Assembly: GCA_965261945.1 (NCBI GenBank)
Contig: CBDHEF010000002.1
Location: 1,674,001 to 1,738,000 of the forward strand
Length of the DNA stretch: 64,000 nucleotides
Origin: VXOI01 sp965261945
GTDB taxonomy: Bacteria > Chloroflexota > Dehalococcoidia > Lucifugimonadales > UBA3495
Direction of reading: 5' to 3'
Every line of letters starts with the position of its first letter. Positions within the stretch are counted from its first letter, which is position 1. A program made the position numbers and the translations under genes. The notes beneath the pieces were generated by a model that was not told the origin of the DNA, ran no database searches, and worked only from the letters and a program-made list of their open reading frames with translations. Of this stretch, positions 1 through 8,116 are shown piece after piece.

Positions 1-275
1 AGCCGGAAGCGCCCGGGCGCAAGCTGCGCCACAATCTGCGCCTGCTGCGCCATGACCAGCGGGTGCCGCGGGTAAGTGGGGACGATGGACGTTCCCAGCT
101 TGATGTTCCCGGTCAATCCGGCGGTGGCGGCAAAGGCCGTCATGCTGTCGGGCCGCGCCCCGCCCGTGGTCATCCAAGCCGCGTGAATTCCCAGCTCCTC
201 AGCCCGCAGTATCATCGCCTGAATCTCGCGGATGCCCGCCCCGCCCACCGCTACTCCAACCAGCTTTTCCGCCAT
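1..275 (-). CDS. LLM-class flavin-dependent oxidoreductase, N-terminal fragment
   Basis: The reverse strand reads from an ATG at 275, preceded by a GAGGAGG ribosome site, into about 91 codons that run off the window edge. The peptide starts MAEKLVGVAVGGAGIREIQ and continues with AEELGIHAAWMTTGG and IKLGTSIVPTYPRHP. This is the beta-strand pattern of the luciferase-like (F420- or FMN-dependent) monooxygenase TIM barrel, where the LGTSIVP strand lines the cofactor pocket. Only the first third or so of the usual 300-350 residues is present, so substrate and cofactor cannot be named. It lies upstream of, and on the same strand as, the importer operon, but about 400 bases apart. Confidence 0.75.
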   Translation of the reverse strand, partial: MAEKLVGVAVGGAGIREIQAMILRAEELGIHAAWMTTGGARPDSMTAFAATAGLTGNIKLGTSIVPTYPRHPLVMAQQAQIVAQLAPGRFR

Positions 276-688
276 GACTGCCTCCTCAACGGTCGTTTTC
301 AGATTGTTCGTTTCGCAGCCAAAGCAAAACACGCCGGATATGGCGTGTCAAGCAAGCGGTCGGGCAGGGACGCCAGGGCAATCGCGTCTTCAAGGCTGGA
401 ATTTCATCTTGCTGTCATTCGCCCCTTGCCGAGCCTGACGCCTCCTCTCTAGCCTAAGCTCTATGTTTATACGGATGGCATACACAACCCGCCTGACATC
501 CCGGCGGGTTTGCCCTGAACCAACGGCCAGCCCGGAATGACGGGAAATGAGCGGTAAAACGAAAAATCAGCCCCTGCAAACCGGCAATTCCCGCCCCTCC
601 GATCCAATCTGCTGAGCTGCTGAAATCAAGAAGCGATTGCCCTGGCGGGGACGCCCTCACCCTAACCCTCTCCCAGAGGGAGAGGGGA
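276..688. other. Intergenic stretch with hairpins and one dispersed repeat
   Basis: I see no credible gene here. It contains two small inverted repeats: ACACGCC/GGCGTGT at 329-348 and AACCCGCC/GGCGGGTT at 486-510. The second could act as a weak terminator for the importer operon, which is read towards it. A copy of the dispersed CCCTCACCCTAACCCTCTCCC repeat ends just after livF at 652-688. Confidence 0.5.
652..688 (-). repeat. Dispersed palindromic repeat copy
   Basis: The sequence GCCCTCACCCTAACCCTCTC followed by an inverted CCAGAGGGAGAGGGG belongs to the G-rich repeat family seen many times in this window. It abuts the livF stop codon. Confidence 0.7.
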
Positions 689-1432
689 CTACTCCTCGTC
701 GCCGCCCACTGCGCCGAGGAAGACTTGGGTCAGGATGTCGCTCTCTCGAATGTCGTTGGGTGTGCCCTCAAAGACCACCCGGCCCTTGTCCAACACGTAG
801 CCCCGGTTGACGATGCCCAACACCCCGTTGATGTTGTGCTCAACCACCATGATGGTAGTGCCCAGACGGTTGCTGATTTCCGAGACCTTCTGAAACACTT
901 CCTTGACTATTATGGGCGCCAATCCCAGCGTCGGCTCGTCCAGCAGCAGCGCCTCCGGGTTGGCCATCAGCCCCCGGCCCAGGGCCAGCATTTGCTGCTG
1001 TCCGCCCGACATCTGGCTGGCCATATCCTTGCGCTTCCCGTACAGCGCCGGAAACAGCTCCATTACCGAGTCGAGCCGACGCTGCTTCTCCGTCCGGTCG
1101 TTCAGGTGCAGGCAGCCCATCTCCAGGTTCTCGGCGATGGTCAGGTGGGTGAATACCCGCCTGCCCTGCGGCACAAAGGCGATTCCTTCCTTCACGATTT
1201 CGTGGGTGGCCGCCGCCAGTGGCCTCTGCCGCCACCGGACCTCGCCCGCGACCACCGGAGCCAACCCCATGATGGCCTTGAGGACGGTGGACTTTCCGGC
1301 TCCGTTTGGCCCCATCACCGCCACCATCTCGCCGCTGCGGATTCCCAGCGACACCTCGTCCAGCGCGTTGACCACGCCGTAGCGGACGGATATGCCGGTC
1401 AGCTCCAGCAGGTTGTCTTCGGGCGTGTCCAT
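689..1432 (-). CDS. livF: Branched-chain amino acid ABC transporter ATP-binding protein LivF
   Basis: This 247-residue protein is an ABC ATPase that drives amino acid (or amide/urea-like) import at the cytoplasmic face of the membrane. It shows the Walker A motif GPNGAGKST near residue 43, the signature MSGGQQQMLALGR, the Walker B ALLLDEPTLGLAP, and the switch histidine in VVEHN. Length and the opening LLELTGISVRYGVVNALDEVSL match LivF. It is the last gene of the minus-strand importer operon, 61 bases after livG, and would pair with LivG as a heterodimer. Substrate is inferred only from the family; short-chain amides or urea are also carried by such systems. Confidence 0.9.
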   Translation of the reverse strand: MDTPEDNLLELTGISVRYGVVNALDEVSLGIRSGEMVAVMGPNGAGKSTVLKAIMGLAPVVAGEVRWRQRPLAAATHEIVKEGIAFVPQGRRVFTHLTIAENLEMGCLHLNDRTEKQRRLDSVMELFPALYGKRKDMASQMSGGQQQMLALGRGLMANPEALLLDEPTLGLAPIIVKEVFQKVSEISNRLGTTIMVVEHNINGVLGIVNRGYVLDKGRVVFEGTPNDIRESDILTQVFLGAVGGDEE

Positions 1433-1493
1433 TTCCTTCGTCCTGCGGTTTTGGCTGGCAGGGGACGCCCTGCCCCGGAGGAAGAGGGGGTCG

Positions 1494-2324
1494 TCAGGCG
1501 CCCAGGTACGCCTCGATCACTACTTCCCGGTTCAGCACTTCGTCTGCCTCGCCCTCGCCCAGCAGCCTGCCGCTGTCCAGAACGATCAGGTGGTCCGACA
1601 TATCCCGCACGATGTCCATGTTATGGGAGACGAAGATGATGGTGCAGCCGCCGTCCCGCATCTGCCTCATTATGACCATAACCCGCTCCAGCATCCGCGG
1701 AAAGAGGCCGGCGAAGGGCTCGTCGAACAGATACGTCTGGACATCCATGGCCATGGCCCGGCCGATTTCCAGCAGCTTCCGCTGGCCGTAGGACAGATTC
1801 ATGGCGAGGTCGCGCCGCTTCTCCCACAGGCCGACGGTTTCCAGGATGCTCTGCGTCTTCTGGCGTTGCGCCGGCCGCACCCGTTCCAGCAGCGAGGAGA
1901 AAAGACCGCGGGCGGTCAGCGCCACCATTATGTTGTCCCACACGCTTATCTGCTCGAAGAGCCGCACCTCCTGGAATGTGCGGGTAAGCCCGTGAGCCGG
2001 GTTCTTGTGGGCTTTCACCACCCGCAGCCCCACGCCGTCAATAATCACCATGCCGCCGTCCAGCGGCAGCACCCCGCTCAGCAGGTTCACCAGCGTGGAC
2101 TTCCCCGACCCGTTGGGGCCGACGATGCTGGTCATCCCCTTCCGGGGAATGGCCAGGCTCAGCTCGTCCACCGCCCGCACCGCGCCGAAGAGCTTGGAAA
2201 TGTCAATCGTCTCAATGGCCGTCCCATCAATTCCCTCTCCCTGTGGGGAAGGGTTCCTCACAATTCCCTCTCCCTCTCCCTCTGTGGGAGGGTTAGGGTG
2301 GGGGCCTTCGGCTTGAACGCTCAC
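1494..2324 (-). CDS. livG: Branched-chain amino acid ABC transporter ATP-binding protein LivG
   Basis: The second ATPase of the importer has Walker A GPNGSGKST, an LSYGQRKLLEIGRAM signature (Y replaces the usual second S/G of LSGGQ) and YLFDEPFAGLFP as Walker B. The chosen start is a GTG at 2324 that overlaps the livM stop (GTGA) and has GGGGAGG nine bases upstream, giving 276 residues. The first ~30 residues (including PHPNPPTEGEGEG) are encoded by an in-frame copy of the dispersed repeat. A second in-frame GTG at 2261 gives 255 residues, the usual family length, and has a GGGAGAGGG Shine-Dalgarno supplied by the repeat. The conserved part begins at IETIDISKLFGAVRAVDEL. Confidence 0.88.
   Translation of the reverse strand: MSVQAEGPHPNPPTEGEGEGIVRNPSPQGEGIDGTAIETIDISKLFGAVRAVDELSLAIPRKGMTSIVGPNGSGKSTLVNLLSGVLPLDGGMVIIDGVGLRVVKAHKNPAHGLTRTFQEVRLFEQISVWDNIMVALTARGLFSSLLERVRPAQRQKTQSILETVGLWEKRRDLAMNLSYGQRKLLEIGRAMAMDVQTYLFDEPFAGLFPRMLERVMVIMRQMRDGGCTIIFVSHNMDIVRDMSDHLIVLDSGRLLGEGEADEVLNREVVIEAYLGA
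2231..2310 (-). repeat. Dispersed repeat inside the 5' end of livG
   Basis: Two head-to-tail copies of the CCCTCTCCCT...GGGTTAGGGT family lie between the livG GTG at 2324 and the conserved ATPase domain. The reading frame stays open through both, adding a proline/glycine/glutamate-rich leader to the protein. Confidence 0.75.
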
Positions 2325-3376
2325 AGCTTGTACCTCCCCACCAGGCCTTGAGGACGGAACAGCATCAGCAGCACCAGCAGAACGCCCAACACCACCAGCC
2401 GCGCCTGCCCGATGAACTCGGTGGGCAGGAAGGGGATGAACCGCATCCCCTCCTCCAGCAGCACAAAGGCCATCGCCCCCAGCAGCGAACCCCAGATAGT
2501 CGCCAGCCCGCCCAGAATCACGATGGAAACCAGCAGCATGGACTCCAGCAGGACAAATGAGTTGGGGTCTACGAAGGTGGTCCAACTGCTGAATAGTCCC
2601 CCGGCCAGGCCGGCCATCATCGCCGATATGGTCCACACCGCCAACTTGTAGTGCGTGGCCCGGTAGCCGAACACCTCGATGGCCTGCTCGTCCTCCCGGA
2701 TGGCGGTCAGCACCCGCCCGAAGGAAGAGGACACAATGAACCACGAAACCAGCAGGACGATGGCAAGGAACGCCAGCACCAGGACGAGGAACTCCAACTC
2801 CCCGGTCAGCGTCCGGCCCCAGATTTCGGGCCGGGCAATCTCGTGAATCCCGAAGGCGCCCCGCGTCACGCTGCGCCAGTTCAGAAACACGTTGAAGGAG
2901 ATGATGGTGAATCCGAAGGAAACCAGGACGAAAATATCGTCGCGGAATCGGTTGAATACCACCCCCACAGCCAGCGCCACCACCCCGGCCAAGGCCGCGC
3001 CCACAGGCAAAGCCGCAAAGAAGGGCCAGCCAAAGGTCGGTATGGCCTCGGTCCGCAATTGCTCGTAGGGCGCATTGGAGGTGAGAATCGCCACGGCGTA
3101 GGCCCCGATACCGAAGAAGCCGATATGCCCAACCGAGAGCAGGCCCGTATATCCGACCACCAGGTTCAGGCTTATCGCCAGTATGGCCCAGATGCCGAAG
3201 ACGGTGCCGATGGTGACGGCAAACCCGAACCCCTGCCACAGCATGAACCCAACGGCCCACCCGATAATCACCAGGTTGGCCCACAGCTCCAGGTTGCTCT
3301 TAGCCGACGCCAGGAGCTCCCGCGGGTTGCGGACTGCCTTCGCCGCCTCGATAAAGCCCCTCGGGTTGATTAGCAT
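2321..3376 (-). CDS. livM: Branched-chain amino acid ABC transporter permease LivM
   Basis: This is a hydrophobic permease of 351 residues with about nine to ten membrane segments. The LivM-family block AISLNLVVGYTGLLSVGHIGFFGIGAYAVAIL is at about residues 65-97, and the late EGMRFIPFLP...LVLLMLFRPQGLVGR ending is typical. With LivH it forms the membrane channel for the imported substrate. I chose the ATG at 3376 (MLINPRG); an in-frame TTG at 3406 would add ten residues and lies next to repeat-derived GGGGGAGAGGGG. The stop codon overlaps the livG start. Upstream, a repeat-filled spacer separates it from livH. Confidence 0.9.
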   Translation of the reverse strand: MLINPRGFIEAAKAVRNPRELLASAKSNLELWANLVIIGWAVGFMLWQGFGFAVTIGTVFGIWAILAISLNLVVGYTGLLSVGHIGFFGIGAYAVAILTSNAPYEQLRTEAIPTFGWPFFAALPVGAALAGVVALAVGVVFNRFRDDIFVLVSFGFTIISFNVFLNWRSVTRGAFGIHEIARPEIWGRTLTGELEFLVLVLAFLAIVLLVSWFIVSSSFGRVLTAIREDEQAIEVFGYRATHYKLAVWTISAMMAGLAGGLFSSWTTFVDPNSFVLLESMLLVSIVILGGLATIWGSLLGAMAFVLLEEGMRFIPFLPTEFIGQARLVVLGVLLVLLMLFRPQGLVGRYKL

Positions 3377-3407
3377 ACCGTCTCTTCTTCGGAATGCGAG
3401 TGGCAAG

Positions 3408-3525
3408 TCCCCTCTCCCCCTGGTAGAGGGTTAGGGTGAGGGCCTTCCGCTGGTTTAGCAGGGTTTACGCACGCAACCCATTGGCGTAATGCTGCCGGAA
3501 GAAATTTGTCACACACTCTCTCAGT
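3408..3525 (-). repeat. livH-livM spacer, copy of a spacer also found upstream of livH
   Basis: This stretch starts with the G-rich dispersed repeat (CCCTCTCCCCC...GTTAGGGTGAGGGC) and continues with CTTCCGCTG...CAGG...ACG...AACCCA...GGAA...TTTGTCACACAC. The same order of blocks occurs at 4943-5058, so the operon carries two diverged copies of one roughly 115-base spacer. Confidence 0.65.
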
Positions 3526-3527
3526 CC

Positions 3528-4880
3528 CTACTTCCTGGGAATCAGGCCCGTGGGCCAGAACGACAGGAACAGAATCAGGACGATGAAGGATATAACGTCC
3601 TTCCACTCTCCGGCCAGGTCCCAGATGCCGAACTGCTCGACAATTCCCAGGGCGAAGCCGCCAACTATCGCGCCATACAGGTTGCCCATGCCGCCCACTA
3701 CCGACGCGATCCAGCCCTTCAACAGCAGCAGCAGGCCCATGCGCGGCTGAATCGCCGTGTCGTGGCCGCTGAGCAGCCCGGCCATGGCCGCGTATATGGC
3801 TCCGATGAAAAACACGGCGGCGATTATGACGGTCGTGTTTATCCCCACCACCTTCGAGACCTCTTCATCGTCGCCGATGGCCCGCACCGCCTTGCCGAAG
3901 GCGGTCATCTTGAGCAGGAGCAGCAACCCGGCGAACCCGGCCAGGGCAACGCCGATGGTGAACACGTTGAACCCCTTGATGTAGGCTCCCCCGATATTCC
4001 ATGAGGAAACACCGAAGGCGTCGGGCAGGGGCTTCGGCGCGCTCTGGAAGACAATGGTCGTGGCGGCGGTGATGGCCAGCAGGATTCCCAGAGAGGCCAC
4101 CAGCATGATGAGGGGCGACCGCGACCGCTGGCGCATATACACGTACAGGCCCCGGTACAGGGCCAGCGCCACCACCCCCGCCAGCAGGCACGACACCGCC
4201 CAGCTCAGGTAGAGCTTCGATCCCGGCTCCCCGGATACCAGGAAACCGCACAAGGCCCCCAGCCCCGCCGCAACAGCCCCGGCCACTGCTAGGACCGGCG
4301 CGGCATCGCCGTTGGCCGATAGGCTCCGGTAGCCCTGCCTCATCGCCATGAAGGCCGCCAGCGCCACCGCAATCCCCACGGCAGGGGCGAAAATAACGTG
4401 CAGTTGAGCGGGAAAGGAAAGCACGAACCCGATGTACGCGCCCGCGCCGCCCGCCAGGAGCCCGATGCCCGCCAGCGGCACGGTCGCCCCGAAACACGCC
4501 CGGAGCCGCGAGTACACGCCGGTGTGCAACACCCACGCCACCACCCCGGCGGTCACCACCGCGAAGCCAACGTTGACGGACACCTCGTTGACCTCGTACC
4601 CCCCGCCCAGGGCTTCCGATGACCGCAGGTAGAAAACGCCGTAGGCCCCAATCGCCGCCGCCGCGCCGTAATACAGGTCGAAGAACCACACAGTGCTGTA
4701 GACCAGGGTGAAGCCCATGGCTAAGAGCGCGTAGGTCGCGCCCACCGAAACCCCGTTGAAGGCGAACTGCAATGCCTGGTCGGGCGATTGGCTGACTTTC
4801 CACCCGAGATAGGCAACGGCCACCAGCGTCAGCACGATGGCCAGCCGCCGCGAGGCAGTAATACGGGTCAGTGAAGACAT
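3528..4880 (-). CDS. livH: Branched-chain amino acid ABC transporter permease LivH, with an insertion
   Basis: The ends of this 450-residue protein match LivH: FAFNGVSVGATYALLAMGFTLVYSTVWFFDLYYGAAAAIGAYG near the N-terminus and GKAVRAIGDDEEVSKVVGIN...GHDTAIQPRMGLLLLLKGWIASVVGGMGN in the second half (the EAA-like loop). LivH proteins are usually about 290-300 residues. The excess lies between about residues 90 and 240 and is itself hydrophobic, suggesting three to four additional membrane helices. The ATG at 4880 is preferred; a TTG at 4910 would add ten residues. Its partner is LivM downstream. What the insertion does is unknown. Confidence 0.85.
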   Translation of the reverse strand: MSSLTRITASRRLAIVLTLVAVAYLGWKVSQSPDQALQFAFNGVSVGATYALLAMGFTLVYSTVWFFDLYYGAAAAIGAYGVFYLRSSEALGGGYEVNEVSVNVGFAVVTAGVVAWVLHTGVYSRLRACFGATVPLAGIGLLAGGAGAYIGFVLSFPAQLHVIFAPAVGIAVALAAFMAMRQGYRSLSANGDAAPVLAVAGAVAAGLGALCGFLVSGEPGSKLYLSWAVSCLLAGVVALALYRGLYVYMRQRSRSPLIMLVASLGILLAITAATTIVFQSAPKPLPDAFGVSSWNIGGAYIKGFNVFTIGVALAGFAGLLLLLKMTAFGKAVRAIGDDEEVSKVVGINTTVIIAAVFFIGAIYAAMAGLLSGHDTAIQPRMGLLLLLKGWIASVVGGMGNLYGAIVGGFALGIVEQFGIWDLAGEWKDVISFIVLILFLSFWPTGLIPRK

Positions 4881-4942
4881 ACGGCTTTCGCCAGCAGATT
4901 GGCCGAGCAAAACAATACTCGCATAAGAGGATATGTGCCAGG

Positions 4943-5058
4943 TCCCCTCTCCCTCCGGGAGAGGGTTAGGGTGAGGGCGTTCTGCTGCTTTTGCAGGAAC
5001 AACGAAGACAAGACGGCCTTAACCCAATGCCGTCGGAAAAGGTTTGTCACACACCCTC
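4943..5058 (-). repeat. Second copy of the operon spacer repeat
   Basis: Between the substrate-binding protein gene and livH lies CCCTCTCCCTCCGGGAGAGG followed by GTTAGGGTGAGGGC, then GTTCTGCTG...CAGG...ACG...TAACCCAATGCCG...GGAA...TTTGTCACACACCCTCT. It aligns block by block with 3408-3525. Confidence 0.65.
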
Positions 5059-5167
5059 TAATAGATTCAGGCAAGCATGAGTTCCCTGCAAAGCGCATTC
5101 TTTATGGAGCAAAGGGGCCGGTCTCTGCTATAAAGACCTGCCCCGTTATCAGCCGGTTGTGGGCGGC

Positions 5168-6412
5168 CTACGGAGTGGGCGCCGGGCCCAGCCTACGCTT
5201 GCCCCGGTTTTCCTCGGTTCGTTCGGCAGTGGGCAGGACCTCGACCACCGCGTTGAAGAGGCCGACCACGTCTCCGTTTTCATCGAAGCTATAGTTGTCC
5301 CCGATGGCCCCGCTCCATGTCAGGTTGTTCAGGCACTCCCGGAACCCCTCGGCGTCCTGGTCGTCCCCCGTCTGCCGCAGGCACTCGGCCGCGATGTAAA
5401 CATCGTCGTAAGCAGAACCCTGGAACCACGGCAGCGGGGCAACGTTGCCGAACCGCTTCTCGAAATTGGACAGGAAGTCAACTCCTGCCGTCGTGGACAG
5501 GTCCTCGTCCGGCGCCACGGCCTTCAGCCCCGTGGCCGCGTCCCCTGCGATGAGAAGCGCTTCCGGCTGGGTGGGCACGACTTCGGAATATATCTGGCCG
5601 TTGTAGCCCAGTTCGCGGGCCTGCTTCACGATGGTGCCGCCGGAGAGCTCCCCCTGCGCGGTCAGGAGCAGCGCGTCGGGATTCTCGTTGACCAGCTTGG
5701 TAAGCTGGCTGCGGAAGTCTATGACGTCCGTAGAGTAAGCCTCTGCGGCCACTACCGTGCCGCCAAGCTCCTCAAACCGGGCAACGGAGGTCCGCCGCGC
5801 CCCCTCGGCGTAGTCGGTGGACTCGGTAATGGTGGCGATGGAACGCACACCGTCCACCCACATGGTGTTGCCGATGTCGATTCCCAGTTGCAGGTCGTTG
5901 ATCGCTGTGCGGAAGATGTAGCCCCCCGCGTTGGCGATGTCCGGGCTGGTGGCCGACGCCGAGAGGAGGACGACGCCTTCCCGCTCCGCCAGGGGAGCCG
6001 CCCCCAGCATCGCGCCGCTGCAAGTTGTGCCCAGGATAACCTTCACGCCGTCCACGTCGGTCAGCTTGTTATACGCCGTGATTGCGTCCTGAGCGGCGCA
6101 CTTGGAGTCCTCAAAGACAATCTCCAGCATCCGCCCGTTGATGCCCCCGGCGGCGTTGATCTCCTCCACCGCCAGCAGCTTGGCCTGTTGGATCGGATTG
6201 CCGTAGGACTCCGCCACGCCGGTCAGCGCGTCCATCGCGCCGATGACGAAGGGATTGTCAGGCGACGGCGGTACTGGTGTCGGCGCAGGCTCCGTGGTTG
6301 TCCCCGTGGTTGTCCCCGTGGTTGTCCCGTCGGATCCACAGGCCATTACAGCCAGCGCCAGGACCATCAACAGAATCGCAAATACAATCGGTTTCAAGGA
6401 AATAGCTCGCAC
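5168..6412 (-). CDS. livJ: Substrate-binding lipoprotein of the branched-chain amino acid ABC transporter
   Basis: The protein (414 residues) begins MRAISLKPIVFAILLMVLALAVMACGSDG: a signal peptide with a VMAC lipobox, so it is anchored outside the membrane. A TTTG(T) linker encoded by three 12-base tandem repeats (6293-6328) follows, then the type I periplasmic-binding fold (FVIGAMDALTGVAESYGNPIQQAKLLAVEEINAAGGINGR) of the leucine/amide-binding Peripla_BP_6 family. The GTG at 6412 was chosen because AGAGAGGTGG lies six bases upstream; a longer frame to 6481 exists but lacks such a site and would bury the signal peptide. It heads the operon and should set transport specificity. Confidence 0.9.
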   Translation of the reverse strand: MRAISLKPIVFAILLMVLALAVMACGSDGTTTGTTTGTTTEPAPTPVPPSPDNPFVIGAMDALTGVAESYGNPIQQAKLLAVEEINAAGGINGRMLEIVFEDSKCAAQDAITAYNKLTDVDGVKVILGTTCSGAMLGAAPLAEREGVVLLSASATSPDIANAGGYIFRTAINDLQLGIDIGNTMWVDGVRSIATITESTDYAEGARRTSVARFEELGGTVVAAEAYSTDVIDFRSQLTKLVNENPDALLLTAQGELSGGTIVKQARELGYNGQIYSEVVPTQPEALLIAGDAATGLKAVAPDEDLSTTAGVDFLSNFEKRFGNVAPLPWFQGSAYDDVYIAAECLRQTGDDQDAEGFRECLNNLTWSGAIGDNYSFDENGDVVGLFNAVVEVLPTAERTEENRGKRRLGPAPTP

Positions 6413-6791
6413 TTTTAACCACCTCTCTGCTCTCTGGTTTTTAACATTATTCAATAAAACCATTATCAACCCTTGAGACAAATCTGCAACACACTAACGC
6501 GCCATTTATGTGAATATGTTAGTCATTCCATACAATTAGCGACAGAGCCGACAAGTGTCGGTAGGGTCTTTTCTTTTTAGTTGTTCCCTCTCCCTCCCGG
6601 GAGGGTCAGGGTGGGGGCGTCCCCGCTGGTGAGGGAACATTGTGTCATCCCCCGGATTTCACCCTCATCCCAGCCCTCTCCCTTAACGGAGAGGGAGAAT
6701 CAAAAGACCCTCCGGGTGTCGGTAGGATACTGCGCAATCAAGTATACTTGGGCGGCGCACCAGCAGACAGGGAGACCAGCAGACAGGGAGA
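6413..6791. other. Divergent intergenic region between the importer operon and an acetyltransferase gene
   Basis: The minus-strand side (6413-6560) is AT-rich and must hold the importer promoter; several TTG.../TAAT... pairs exist but none is convincing. The rest is filled by a complete MITE-like element (6563-6711). A 15-base direct repeat containing CAGCAGACAGGGAGA lies at about 6761-6791, just before the plus-strand gene. Confidence 0.5.
6563..6711. mobile_element. MITE-like element, copy A
   Basis: The 149-base element has perfect 10-base terminal inverted repeats (AGGGTCTTTT at 6563, AAAAGACCCT ending 6711). Inside each end lies a CCCTCTCCCTC/GAGGGAGAAT arm, then the G-rich GGGTCAGGGTGGGGGCGTCC and a central ACATTGTGTCAT block. 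It has no coding capacity. A closely similar copy lies at 23739-23880 and a degenerate inverted copy at 63157-63326, which supports a mobile, non-autonomous unit. Confidence 0.65.
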
Positions 6792-8018
6792 ATGGAGCCG
6801 ATGCCGGAGCAGGAACTCAGGCCCGTAACCCCAGATGAGTTTCTCCAGTGGCTGCGGGCCGAGTCGCGGGCCCACAGCAACCGCCTGGACAACGACCCGG
6901 AGGAATTGCGCCCTCATTTCGACCTATCCCGCTCCATAGCCGTCTTCGAGGGCAGCAACATCATCGGCGGCTGCCAGCATCACCGGCTGGAGATGTCCAT
7001 CCCCGGCGGCACGTCGGTCGTCGCCGGTGTCGCCAACGTGGCCGTGCAGCCAACCCACACGCGCCAGGGCCTGATGACCCGGATGATGCGCCACCAGATA
7101 AGCGACATCCACGAACGAGGCGAACCCCTGGCCGCCCTGTTCGCCTCCGAAAGCGGCATCTACGGCCGCTTCGGCTACGGCATCGGCACGCAGCACGAAT
7201 TCTGGCAGATTGACCGTCACCACAACGCCTATGCCAGCAGGAATGAAAGCCCCGGAAGAATTGTCTTCGTCGAACCCGGGGACATAGGCGACAAACTTCC
7301 CGACATATTCCGGCGCAGCACCGCCGGTCGCCCCGGCGTCTTCCCGAAGCTGCCGCACAGGTGGGACGAAGAATCCCGCGCCGCCGACGCCCGCGACCCG
7401 GAGCCGCGGCTCCGGGGACGCGGCCGCGGCGGCCTGTTCTACGCTGCCTACGAGGAAGACGGCAGGCTCGACGGCTACGTCGCCTACCGCTCCAACCGGC
7501 CCACCATCACCGTCAACGAACTGATGGCGGTGACCCGCGAGGCCGCCGCCGCCCTGTGGCGCTTCTGCTTCGACCTGGACCTGATGAGCGTAACAGAGGC
7601 CGTCAAGCGTCCCCTGGACGACCCGCTCCCCTGGATGCTGGCCGACCCGCGCCGGTTGCAGCGCACCATCCGCGACGGGGTATGGCTCCGCGTGGTTGAC
7701 GCCGCCGCCGCCCTGCAACAACGTCGCTACGCCGAGTCAGGCCGCCTAACCCTGGAGGTCCGCGACGGGTTGTGCGCCTGGAATGAGGGACGGTTCGAGC
7801 TGGAAGGCGGGGCCGAAGGGGCAAAGTGCCGCCCCACGAACTCGTCGCCCGATCTGACCATCGAAATTTCCGCCCTGGCCTCAACCTACCTCGGAACCGT
7901 GCCCTTCACCGCGCTCCACGGCGCGGGCCTCGTGGACGAGCTTACCCCCGGTGCGCTGCATCGGGCCGACCGGATGTTCGCTGTCCCACACCAGCCATGG
8001 ACGCCCTTCAACTTCTAG
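6792..8018 (+). CDS. Eis-like GNAT N-acetyltransferase
   Basis: The 408-residue protein resembles the Eis (enhanced intracellular survival) family: an N-terminal GNAT domain with VVAGVANVAVQPTHTRQGLMTRMMRHQ as the acetyl-CoA-binding strand-loop-helix (residues ~75-102), a second degenerate GNAT half with GRLDGYVAYR, and a C-terminal SCP2-like domain ending PWTPFNF. Eis enzymes acetylate lysines and aminoglycoside amines in the cytosol. The start could be the ATG at 6792 or 6801; the latter has GGGAGA nine bases upstream. It stands alone and faces away from the importer operon. The family is clear, the substrate is not. Confidence 0.82.
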   Translation: MEPMPEQELRPVTPDEFLQWLRAESRAHSNRLDNDPEELRPHFDLSRSIAVFEGSNIIGGCQHHRLEMSIPGGTSVVAGVANVAVQPTHTRQGLMTRMMRHQISDIHERGEPLAALFASESGIYGRFGYGIGTQHEFWQIDRHHNAYASRNESPGRIVFVEPGDIGDKLPDIFRRSTAGRPGVFPKLPHRWDEESRAADARDPEPRLRGRGRGGLFYAAYEEDGRLDGYVAYRSNRPTITVNELMAVTREAAAALWRFCFDLDLMSVTEAVKRPLDDPLPWMLADPRRLQRTIRDGVWLRVVDAAAALQQRRYAESGRLTLEVRDGLCAWNEGRFELEGGAEGAKCRPTNSSPDLTIEISALASTYLGTVPFTALHGAGLVDELTPGALHRADRMFAVPHQPWTPFNF

Positions 8019-8116
8019 CGACGGATTCCAGCGACGGATTCCAGCGACGGAAAATCCTCTCCCCCGGGAGAAGGTTAGGGTGACGGCGTCTTCCCTGCGC
8101 AACGACATCCAGACAC
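8019..8116. repeat. Short tandem repeat plus dispersed repeat
   Basis: Immediately after the acetyltransferase stop, the 13-base unit AGCGACGGATTCC occurs two and a half times (8017-8050). It is followed by a copy of the dispersed CCTCTCCCCCGGGAGAAGGT family at 8056-8088. Confidence 0.6.

Noticed and set aside
2325..3284. N-terminal extension of LivG to 596 residues
   Set aside because: The frame is open through livM but the sequence is a shadow. A GTG with a ribosome site at the livM stop explains the real start.
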